In this document: positions 26,550 through 36,500 of the stretch, piece after piece
How the letters are laid out: each line of letters opens with the position of its first letter
How positions within the stretch are numbered: the first letter of the stretch is position 1
Source: Pseudomonas benzenivorans
GTDB taxonomy: Bacteria; Pseudomonadota; Gammaproteobacteria; Pseudomonadales; Pseudomonadaceae
Assembly (NCBI RefSeq): GCF_024397895.1
Contig: NZ_CP073346.1
Span: 4,278,001-4,342,000, forward strand
Direction: 5' to 3'
Length of the DNA: 64,000 nt
Program-made: the position numbers and the translations under genes
Notes under the pieces: generated by a model
Told to the model about the DNA's origin: nothing
Database searches by the model: none
The model's input: only the letters and a program-made list of their open reading frames with translations

Positions 26550-28709
26550 CTAGCTCGCCGCCGGGCCGACGCGGCCGGTGCGCAGGGCCTCGATCACCGA
26601 CTCTTTCGGGCCGTCGGCGACGATGTGGCCGTTGTCCAGCACCACCAGGCGTTCGACCAGGCTTAGCATCGACGCGCGGTGGGTGATCAGCAGCAGGGTT
26701 TTGCCCTGGGCCCAGGTCTGCAGGCGATTGCGCAGGATCTCCTCGCTGGTGTTGTCCATCGCGCTGGTGGGTTCGTCGAGCAGCAGGATGGGTGGGTCGA
26801 GCAGAATGGCGCGGGCCAGCAGCACGGCCTGACGCTGGCCACCGGAAAGCAACTGGCCGCGTTCGCCCACCGGCCGGTCGAAGCCCTGCGGGTGCTGTCG
26901 GGCCAGGTCGTTGACGCCGGTCAGTTCGGCGACCTCGAGCATGCGCGCGTCGCTGATGTAGCGGGCCCCGAGGGTCAGGTTGTCGCGCAGGCTGCCGGCC
27001 AGCAGGGGCAGGTCGTGGGCGACGTAACCGATCTGGTGACGCAGGTCGGCGACGTCCAGCTGGCGCAAATCGAGGTTGTCCAGCAGGATCTGGCCTTGCT
27101 CCGGCTCGTAGAACCCCATCAGCAGGCGGGCCAGGGTGCTCTTGCCCGAGCCGCTGCGGCCGATGATGCCGATGCGCTCGCCCGCGGCCATGCGCAGGCT
27201 GACCTCGGCCAGGGCGGGCGCGCTCTGGTTCGGGTAGCGGAAGGTCACCTGGCGGATGTCCAGGGCGCCCTTGAGCTGTGTGCGCTCCAGGGGCCGTTGC
27301 TTGGCCTGGCGTTCCTGCGGCAGGGCCATCAGCGCGTCGGTGCTGGTCATGGTCAGCCGGGCCTGCTGGTAGCGCGTGATCAGCCCGGCAATCTGGCCCA
27401 GCGGCGCCAACACCCGGCTGCCGAGCATATAGCAGGCCACCAGGGCGCCCACGCTGAGGTCGCCGGCGATAATGCTGTAGACCCCCGCGACTATGGTGGA
27501 CATGCCGGCAAGCTGTTGCAGGAACAGCGTGCCGTTGGTTGCCAGGGCCGACAGGAAGCGTGCATGGCTGTCCAGGCGGGTGACCGCGCCGTGGGTCTTT
27601 TCCCACTCGTGCTGGCGTTCGCTCTCGGCACCGTAGGCCTTGAGGGTTTCCAGGCCGCTGAGGGTTTCGATCAGCAGGGCCTGGCGTTGTGAGGCCAGTG
27701 CCAGGCTCTTCTGCACCGTGTCGCGCAACCGGGTCTGGATGATCAGGGCGAACAGCGCGGTGAGCGGGAAGGCCAGCAGGGGAATGACCACCAGCCAGCC
27801 GCCGATCAGCCAGATCACCACGATCATCAGCAAGGCGAACGGCAGGTCGATCAGGCTGGTCAGGGTCACCGCCGTAAGGAATTCCCGCAGGCCCTGGAAG
27901 TCGTGGATGCTCTGGGCGAAGCCACCGACGCTGGCCGGTCGGGCCTTCATCGCCATGCCACTGATGCGTTCGAACAGGGTGGCCGACAGCACCACGTCGG
28001 TCTTCTTGCCGGCGCTGTCCAGCAGGTGGGCGCGCAACACCCGCAACAGCAGCTCGAAGCCGGTGCCGATGAACAGGCCGATCGCCAGCACCCAGAGCGT
28101 CGCGGTGGCCTGGTTGGGGACCACGCGGTCGTAGGTCTGCATGACGAACAGCGGCACCAGCAGGCCCAGGGCATTGATCAGCAGGCTGGCGAGGATGGCG
28201 TCGGAATACAGCCAGCGCGACAGCTTGAGGGTGTCGCGGAACCAAGCTTCGATGCGCGGGACCAGAGGCCTGTGTGCGTCCTCCAGCTCGTGCCGGGGGC
28301 GGGCGAACAGGGCCTGACCGCTGTATTCATCGGCCAGTTGCCGGCGACTGACCCACTGCTCGCCGCCTTCCGCCTCGCTGGGCAGGATCAGCGCCTGGTC
28401 TTTCTCACCCCATTTGCGCAACACCGCCGTGCGGCCGTCTTTCAGCAGCAGCAGGACCGGCAGGTTCAGCGCGGAAATGGCACCCAGTTCACGACGCAAC
28501 AGACGCGCCTGCAAGCCGGCGCGGGCCGCGGCACGGGGCAGCAACTCGGCGCTCAGGCGTTGCTCGGGCATCGGTAGACCGGCGCTCAGGCTCGCGCGGC
28601 TGACGGTGCAGCCGTGCAGCCTGCAGAGAATCAGCAGGCCATCGAGCAAGGGGTCATCGTGGCTCAGGCGAGGGTCACTGGCGGGCCCGGGCCGTTCCAT
28701 GGTCGTCAC
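26550..28709 (-). CDS. lapB: LapB: type I secretion ABC transporter with C39-like domain
   Basis: 719 aa from a GTG at 28709; GAGGAG at 28719-28724 is 9 bases upstream, while the in-frame ATG at 28700 would be 18 bases away. N-terminal C39-peptidase-like domain (about 15-140) in which the region of the catalytic Cys reads DPLLDGLLILCRLHG without the usual D-C-G, so it should bind rather than cut substrate. Then a six-helix membrane domain (about 165-450) and a nucleotide-binding domain with Walker A GRSGSGKST (around K523), signature LSGGQRQ from L621 and Walker B ILLLDEPTSAMD. It drives export of LapA in one step from the cytoplasm. Confidence 0.94.
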   Translation of the reverse strand: MTTMERPGPASDPRLSHDDPLLDGLLILCRLHGCTVSRASLSAGLPMPEQRLSAELLPRAAARAGLQARLLRRELGAISALNLPVLLLLKDGRTAVLRKWGEKDQALILPSEAEGGEQWVSRRQLADEYSGQALFARPRHELEDAHRPLVPRIEAWFRDTLKLSRWLYSDAILASLLINALGLLVPLFVMQTYDRVVPNQATATLWVLAIGLFIGTGFELLLRVLRAHLLDSAGKKTDVVLSATLFERISGMAMKARPASVGGFAQSIHDFQGLREFLTAVTLTSLIDLPFALLMIVVIWLIGGWLVVIPLLAFPLTALFALIIQTRLRDTVQKSLALASQRQALLIETLSGLETLKAYGAESERQHEWEKTHGAVTRLDSHARFLSALATNGTLFLQQLAGMSTIVAGVYSIIAGDLSVGALVACYMLGSRVLAPLGQIAGLITRYQQARLTMTSTDALMALPQERQAKQRPLERTQLKGALDIRQVTFRYPNQSAPALAEVSLRMAAGERIGIIGRSGSGKSTLARLLMGFYEPEQGQILLDNLDLRQLDVADLRHQIGYVAHDLPLLAGSLRDNLTLGARYISDARMLEVAELTGVNDLARQHPQGFDRPVGERGQLLSGGQRQAVLLARAILLDPPILLLDEPTSAMDNTSEEILRNRLQTWAQGKTLLLITHRASMLSLVERLVVLDNGHIVADGPKESVIEALRTGRVGPAAS

Positions 28710-28732
28710 GTACTACAGCTCCTCGGCCGGTA

Positions 28733-30094
28733 CTACTTCATTTCCGGCAAGCGTGCCTCGCTCTTTACCTCGGTAAGGGCTACAGCCTCGGCCGGTACCA
28801 CGACCTGCTGCTGACGCAGCAGCTCGCCCATGGCCGCGATCACGCGGTACATGGCGAACTCCTCGGTGTAGCGCACTTCGCTGTAACGGCGGTTGGCTGT
28901 GAAGAGTTCGTTCTCGCTGTCGAGCAAGTCGAGCAGGGTGCGTTGGCCCAGGCGAAACTGCTGCTGATAGGCCTCGCGCACTCTTGCAGTGTAGTCGGCG
29001 TAGTCGCGGGCCTTGGGGGTCTGCAGGCGGGCGTTCTCCATGGCGTTCCAGGCCAGGGAGAGGTTTTCGTTGAGCACCCGCAAGGCGTTGTTGCGAATGT
29101 CCATGGACTCGTTGATCTGATGGGCGGTGGATTGCAAGCGGGCCTTGTCGCGCATGCCATTGAACAGGTTGTAGTTCATCACCACGCCGGCACGCCAACC
29201 GTTGGAATGTCCTTCATCGCCCTGCAGGTTGTCGTCCGCGCTGGTCGCCACCTCGACATCCAAGCGTGGGTAGAAGGGCGACTTGGCCACCTCGTACTGC
29301 TTCTCGGCGGCGTGGACATCGGCCTGCGCCGATTTCAGAAAGGGGTTGTTGTCCATCACCATCTGCCGCGCGGCAACCAGGTCCGCCGGCATCGAGCCTC
29401 TGACCGTGGCCGGGGAGGCCAGCTCATCGGGCATGCGCCCGACGGCGCTGAAGAAGTTCGCCTCGGCGTCGGCCAGGTTGACCTGCTCGGTGTAGAGGTT
29501 GTTCTGCGCCAGGGCCAGACGGGCCTGGGACTGGTCGAGGTCGGCGGTGCTGCCGACGCCCTGGCGGCTGCGCAGGTCGATCTGATCATTGATGCGCTGG
29601 TGGGCGAGCAGGTTGTTCTTCGCCAGGGAGGCCAATTCGCGGCGCTTCAACACCTCCAGGTACACCTCCACGGTGCGCAGTGCCAGGCTTTCCGAAGTAC
29701 CCAGCACCCGGTAGGCGCGCGAATTGACCACGGCTTCGGTGCGGGCCACTTCGTTAGGGGTATTGAAACCGTCGAACAACATCTGCCGCAGGCGCAATTC
29801 CGCGTTGCGGTAGTTGAGGGTTTCGGTGTTGTGAGAGCCCGGTACGCGTGCGCGGGTGGTCGGGCTGTCGGTGTGCTCGCGGCCGTAGCCGACCAGCAGG
29901 TCGACTGTCGGCAGGTAGCCGCCCTTGGCGATCTTCATTTCCTCTTCCGACGAGAGGCGGCTGTTGATGCCGGCGTGAATTTCCGGGTGGTTGTCCAGCG
30001 TGCTCTGGATCGCCTCGGACAAGGTCATCGCCTGGGCCTGGGCGCAGGTCATTGCCAGCAGCATGCCGGCCCAAAGGGGGTTTAAAGCGCGCAT
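28733..30094 (-). CDS. lapE: LapE: TolC-family outer-membrane channel
   Basis: 453 aa from the ATG at 30094, after GGGAGA; the open frame reaches 30157 but without a ribosome site. Signal peptide 1-22 (ending AQAQA), then the TolC repeats: TLSEAIQSTLDNHPEI at the start of the first and ANFFSAVGRMPDELA inside it, followed by the second half beginning ADLVAARQMVMDNNPFLKSA. The predicted trimer forms an outer-membrane beta barrel with a periplasmic helical tunnel. First gene of lapE-lapB-lapC, divergent from the adhesin. In other Pseudomonas LapA is held in this channel by its retention module. Confidence 0.93.
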   Translation of the reverse strand: MRALNPLWAGMLLAMTCAQAQAMTLSEAIQSTLDNHPEIHAGINSRLSSEEEMKIAKGGYLPTVDLLVGYGREHTDSPTTRARVPGSHNTETLNYRNAELRLRQMLFDGFNTPNEVARTEAVVNSRAYRVLGTSESLALRTVEVYLEVLKRRELASLAKNNLLAHQRINDQIDLRSRQGVGSTADLDQSQARLALAQNNLYTEQVNLADAEANFFSAVGRMPDELASPATVRGSMPADLVAARQMVMDNNPFLKSAQADVHAAEKQYEVAKSPFYPRLDVEVATSADDNLQGDEGHSNGWRAGVVMNYNLFNGMRDKARLQSTAHQINESMDIRNNALRVLNENLSLAWNAMENARLQTPKARDYADYTARVREAYQQQFRLGQRTLLDLLDSENELFTANRRYSEVRYTEEFAMYRVIAAMGELLRQQQVVVPAEAVALTEVKSEARLPEMK

Positions 30095-30553
30095 GTGATG
30101 AATCTCCCTATATAGGTATTTTTTTCTGTCGCCAGAAACTTGTCTCTTTCTGGGCATATAAACGCTTCAGGCTCTTAACGTTTTAGCTAAGAACAAGTTT
30201 TTAGGGCGCTCAGAAAAAATTCGCACAAGGCTTATGAAGAAAAAGTCTTATGCAATTCCGCGAAAGGATCCCAGTGTTTTCATTCAGAAGGCATGCAAGC
30301 GCGTCTAGTGAGTCGCTGCTTGGGAAAACGGTGGTCGAACACAGTTCGCATTACATAGGGCGGGGATTTTTCTGATGGAGTAGTACGACGTTGGCTGTGT
30401 GACATTTTTTTGTCGTGTCTGTTTGTTGATTGGCCATGTACGCCGTGTCATTTCACTCAGTTGCTGCTTGGACGCGCTCCATGTTCGGAAAGGTGTTTCG
30501 GCCCTTTTTGAGTCGAGTCGGCGAAGGTCGGCAGCTGCAGTGAGGATGGAATC
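30095..30553. other. AT-rich divergent control region of the lap genes
   Basis: 459 bp between lapE (leftward) and the adhesin gene (rightward), clearly poorer in GC than its surroundings, with several A and T runs (30110-30130, 30205-30250, 30395-30425). CTTATG occurs twice 16 bases apart (30231 and 30247) and CTTA/TAAG half-sites flank 30175-30195. No convincing sigma-54 or sigma-70 pair or FleQ-like site was found. It must hold the promoters of both lap transcripts. Confidence 0.5.
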
Positions 30554-33500
30554 ATGGCTACTTTGATCGGGGTCGTCAGTCAGGTTATCGGCGAGGTCTA
30601 TGCGGTGGCGGGCGATGGATCGCGGCGGCTCCTTACCGAGGGCGATCGCGTCTATGCCGGCGAGCAACTGGTCACCGGCGTCGCAGGCGCCGTGGCGTTG
30701 GATCTGCGCAATGGTCAGCAACTGACCCTCGGGCGTGACAGCAACCTGAACCTCAGCGAGCAGTTGCTGGTCCAGTCCCCCGAAGGTTCGGCGCCTGCAC
30801 AGCAGGCAATCTCCGATGTACCCAGCCCAGATGACCTGACCGATGTCGAGCAGCTGCAAGCTGCCATCGAAGCCGGTGAGGACCCGACCCTGACCGCCGA
30901 GGCGCCTGCAGCAGGTCCAGGCGCAGGAGGTGGTGCAGGCGCTGGTGGCGGCGGCGGACACAGCTTCGTCCTGCTGGGTGAAACGGCAGGCGCGCTCGAG
31001 CCGATCATCGGCTTTCCGACCGAGGGCCTCAGTGCAGGGCCTGAGTTCCCAGATCCTGAGCCCTTTGTCGCAGAGGACGAAACGCCGCCCGCCATCGATT
31101 CCACCCCGGAAATAGAGGTCGAGTATCAGGACTTCGAGGGTTCGGTCGTCACTGGCCCTGCACAGGTCGATGAGCAAGCGCTGAGCACTGGCACCAATCC
31201 CTCAAGCAATGCCGAGCAATCCTCCGGAAGGTTCATCGTCACCTCGCCAGATGGCGTGTCCGCGCTGGAGGTCCTCGACTTCAATGGCATCTGGATCGAT
31301 GTCACCAATGGCGGTGTGGTCCAGGGGCAGTACGGCATTCTGACCGTGGATGCCGCGGGCAACTGGACTTATACGCTTACCGCCAACACGCTGGATCACA
31401 GTAATCCGAACGCGACCGGCGCGGCGGACCAGGTTGGCGAGAGCTTTCAGGTGCGGGTGTTCGACCTGGATGGCGATGTGTCGCCGACTGTGTCACTCGA
31501 TGTGCTGGTCAATGACGACGGTCCTAGCCTCGCCGAGGGTGAGGGGGCAGTGGTTTTAACGTTCGTAGACGAAGACGAGGTTACTGGCGGTGTCAGCGAT
31601 GGTGATGGCGTGACGAACGTCGCCTCGGGGGCTGTTGGCGCCTTGCATGCCCTGGTCAACTTCGGTGCGGATGGTCCGGGCAGCTTTGGCCTCTCGGTCA
31701 GCCCCGCGGCGTTGTCCTCCCTCTCAGCACAAGGCCTGACATCGGGCGGTACGGCCCTGTCCTACAGCGTGGCCGGCAACCTGCTGACTGCTTCGGCCGG
31801 CGCGACCACGGTATTCACGCTGCAGGTGAATAGCGACGGCAGTTATACCTTCACCCTGGTCGGCCCGCTGGACCATCCCGTGGCCGACGGCAACGACGAT
31901 GAGTTGCTGAGTCTGCCAATCGACTTCTCCGCTCTGCTTACCGCCACCGATGGTGATGGTGACTCGGTCGGTGCATTCAACAGCGGCAGCTTTGTCGTCA
32001 ATGTCGAGGACGACGTGCCGGTGGCGGTGGTTGGCGAACAGCGGCCGACCATTAACCAGCTGGTGCATGAAGACCCGCTGCTAAACCCGCACCAGGGCAA
32101 CAGCGAGGGTGGCCAGGTGCTGACGGCCAGTGGTGCGGCCGGGGCTTTGCACGCGCTGGTCAACTTCGGGGCCGACGGTCCGGGCAACTTTGGCTTGTCT
32201 GCAGACCTCAGCTCTCTAAGCGCTCAGAGCCTGACTTCCGGTGGCGAGGCGCTGAGCTACTCGCTGGTGGGCAGTACCCTGACCGCCAGCGTCAGCGGCT
32301 ATGACGTGTTCACCCTGGTGGTGAATGCCGACGGCAGCTACCAGTTCAACCTGATGGGGCCGATCGACCATCCGCTGATGGACGGCAATGACGGCGAGAC
32401 CCTGGCGGGCCTGGGCATCGACTTCTCCGGCGTACTGACTGCCACCGACGGTGACGGCGATCCGCTGGTAGGTGGCTTGCCGGCCGGCAGCTTCACCATC
32501 GATGTCGAGGACGACGTGCCGGTGGCGGTGGTTGGCGAACAGCGGCCGACCATTAACCAGCTGGTGCATGAAGACCCGCTGCAAAGCCCGCACCAGGGCA
32601 ACAGCGAGGGTGGCCAGGTGCTGACGGCCAGTGGTGCGGCCGGGGCTTTGCACGCGCTGGTCAACTTCGGGGCCGACGGTCCGGGCAACTTTGGCTTGTC
32701 TGCAGACCTCAGCTCTCTAAGCGCTCAGAGCCTGACTTCCGGTGGCGAGGCGCTGAGCTACTCGCTGGTGGGCAGTACCCTGACCGCCAGCGTCAGCGGC
32801 TATGACGTGTTCACCCTGGTGGTGAATGGCGATGGTAGTTACCAGTTCACCTTGTTGGGGCCAATCGACCATCCGCTGATGGACGGCAATGACGGCGAGA
32901 CCCTGGCGGGCCTGGGCATCGACTTCTCCGGCGTACTGACTGCCACCGACGGTGACGGCGACCCGCTGGTGGGCGGTTTCCCGGCCGGCAGCTTCACCAT
33001 CGATGTCGAGGATGATGTGCCGGTGGCGGCCGGCGGTGAAGAGCAGCCGACCATCAACCAGTTGGTCCACGAAGATCCGCTACTAAGCCCGCATCAGGGC
33101 AACAGCGAGGGTGGCCAGGTACTGACGGCCAGTGGTGCCGCCGGGGCTTTGCACGCGCTGGTCAACTTCGGGGCCGATGGTCCGGGCAGCTTCGGCTTGT
33201 CTGCAGACCTCAGCGCTCTAAGCGCTCAGAGCCTGACTTCCGGTGGCGAGGCGCTGAGCTACTCGCTGGCGGGCAGTACCCTGACCGCCAGCGTCAGCGG
33301 CTATGACGTGTTCACCCTGGTGGTGAATGGCGATGGTAGTTACCAGTTCACCTTGTTGGGGCCAATCGACCATCCGCTGATGGACGGCAATGATGGCGAG
33401 ACCCTGGCGGGCCTGGGTATCGACTTCTCCGGCGTACTGACTGCCACCGACGGTGACGGCGACCCGCTGGTAGGTGGCTTGCCGGCGGGCAGCTTCACCA

Positions 33501-36500
33501 TCAATGTCGAGGATGACGTGCCGGTGGCGGTGGTTGGCGAGCAGCGGCCGACGATCAACCAGTTGGTGCATGAAGACCCGCTGCAAAGCCCGCACCAGGG
33601 CAACAGCGAGGGTGGCCAGGTACTGACGGCCAGTGGTGCGGCCGGGGCTTTGCACGCGCTGGTCAACTTCGGTGCCGACGGTCCGGGCAGCTTCGGCTTG
33701 TCTGCAGACCTCAGCGCTCTAAGCGCTCAGAACCTGACTTCCGGTGGCGAGGCGCTGAGCTACGCGTTGGTGGGCAGTACCCTGACCGCCAGCGTCAGCG
33801 GCTATGACGTGTTCACCCTGGTGGTGAATGCCGACGGCAGCTACCAGTTCACCCTGTTGGGGCCGATCGACCATCCGCTGATGGACGGCAATGACGGCGA
33901 GACCCTGGCGGGCCTGGGCATCGACTTCTCCGGCGTACTGACTGCCACCGACGGTGACGGCGACCCGCTGGTGGGCGGTTTCCCGGCCGGCAGCTTCACC
34001 ATCGATGTCGAGGACGATGTGCCGGTGGCCCGTCTGAGTGATCAAGCCCCTGACTTGGGCAAGGTAAAAGTGGACGAGAGCCTGCCGGCCTTCGGTGGCG
34101 AGGGCGTTGATGGCATCGCCATGGCGATGCTGAGTGCGGCCGTGGTGCAGGCGCAATTCGACAGTGCCTATGGCGCCGATGGCCCTGGCACGACGGCCTA
34201 TAGCCTGATGTTGACGGGCAGTGATGTGCCCAGCGGGCTGTTCGCGGTGGACGCGAGCGCGCCGGACGGCAAGGGTGCGCAGATCCTGCTCAATCAGTCG
34301 GGCCATGTGATCACCGGCAGCGTGGGCCTGGATGACTACTTCACCCTGACCATCGACCCGGCGACGGGTGCGGTGACCCTGCAGCTGCTGGACAACATCT
34401 GGCACAGCGACACCGCTGACCATGACGATGCGCAGACCCTGTTGCTCGATGCCGGTGTACTGAAACTGGTGCAGACCCTGACCGATGGCGACGGTGACAG
34501 CGACAGTGTGTCGATCGACCTGGGTGCGGCCGGAGTGTTCCGCTTCGAGGACGACGGCCCGGATGCCAGCTTGAACAAAGATGCCCCCGATCTGGGCAAG
34601 GCAGAAGTGGACGAGAGCCTGCCGGCCTTTGGCGGCGTGGGCGGTGATGGCATCGCCATGGCGGTGCTGAGTGGCGCGCTGGTGCAGGCGCAGTTCGACA
34701 GTTCCTACGGCGCCGATGGTCCCGGGACGACCAGCTATAGCCTGGCGCTGGACGGTAATGGCGTGCCCAGCGGGCTGTTCGCGGTGGACCCGAGCGCGCC
34801 GGATGGCAAGGGGGCGCAGATCCTGCTGAGTCAGGTGGGCAACGTGATCACCGGCAGCGTGGGCGCGGCGGACTACTTCACCCTGACCATCGACCCGGCG
34901 ACGGGCGAGGTGACCCTGCAGCTGCTGGACAACATCTGGCACAGCGACACCGCAGACCATGACGATGCGCAGACCCTGTTGCTCGATGCCGGTGTGCTGG
35001 AGCTGGTGCAGACCCTGACCGATGGTGACGGTGACAGCGACAGCGTGTCGATCGACCTGGGCGCGGCCGGGGTGTTCCGCTTCGAGGACGACGGCCCGGA
35101 TGCCAGCCTGAATGAATATGCCCCTGAGCTGGGCAAGGCAGAAGTGGACGAGAGCCTGCCGGCCTTTGGCGGCGTGGGCGGTGACGGCATCGCCATGGCG
35201 ATGCTGAGTGCGGCCGTGGTGCAGGCGCAGTTCGACAGCGCCTATGGCGCCGATGGCCCTGGCACGACGGCCTATAGCCTGATGTTGACGGGCAGTGATG
35301 TGCCCAGCGGCTTGTTCGCGGTGGACGCGAGCGCACCGGACGGCAAGGGCGCGCAGATCCTGCTGAGTCAGGTGGGCAACGTGATCACCGGCAGCGTGGG
35401 CGTAGATGACTACTTCACCCTGACCATCGACCCGGCGACGGGTGCGGTGACCCTGCAGTTGCTGGACAACATCTGGCACAGCGACACCGCTGACCATGAC
35501 GATGCGCAGACCCTGTTGCTCGATGCCGGTGTACTGAAACTGGTGCAGACCCTGACCGATGGCGACGGTGACAGCGACAGCGTGTCGATCGACCTTGGCG
35601 CGGCCGGGGTGTTCCGCTTCGAGGACGACGGCCCGGATGCCAGCCTGAATGAATATGCCCCTGAGCTGGGCAAGGCAAAAGTGGACGAGAGCCTGCCGGC
35701 CTTTGGCGGCGTGGGCGGTGATGGCATCGCCATGGCGGTGCTGAGTGGCGCGCTGGTGCAGGCGCAATTCGATAGTGCCTATGGCGCCGATGGCCCTGGC
35801 ACGACGGCCTATAGCCTGATGTTGACGGGCAGTGATGTGCCCAGCGGCTTGTTCGCGGTGGACGCGAGCGCACCGGACGGGAAGGGTGCGGAGATCGTGC
35901 TCAATCAGTCGGGCCATGTGATCACCGGCAGCGTGGGCCTGGATGACTACTTCACCCTGACCATCGACCCGGCGACGGGTGCGGTGACCCTGCAGCTGCT
36001 GGACAACATCTGGCACAGCGACACCGCTGACCATGACGATGCGCAGACCCTGTTGCTCGATGCCGGTGTACTGAAACTGGTGCAGACCCTGACCGATGGC
36101 GACGGTGACAGCGACAGCGTGTCGATCGACCTGGGCGCGGCCGGGGTGTTCCGCTTCGAGGATGATGGGCCGGTACAGTCGGGTAGCTATGGTCAGCGGC
36201 CTACTGTGTCCGGGACTGTGCACGAAGATGCCCTGACCCTGGTGGATGGGGCGCCGCATGAGGGCAACGATGAAGGCGGCCAGTCCACGACTGCGTCTGG
36301 CGGTGCAGGTACCCTCAATGCGTTGGTCAATTTTGGCGCCGATGGGCCCGGCGACTTCGGCTTGTCCGACAGCCCGGCGGCCATCAACTCCATGGTGGCG
36401 CAAGGCCTGACCTCTGATGGGACACCCCTGAGCTATAGCGTGGTGGGCAACCTGCTGACGGCAAGCGCGGGCGCTCAAACCATCTTCACCCTGCAGGTCA

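Noticed and set aside
30095..30553. sigma-54 promoter for the lap genes
   Set aside because: No TGGC-N7/8-TTGC pair with correct spacing could be found in either direction.
32006..36157. CRISPR-like regular repeats
   Set aside because: Units of 501 and 537 bp are coding and in frame; there are no short repeats with unique spacers.
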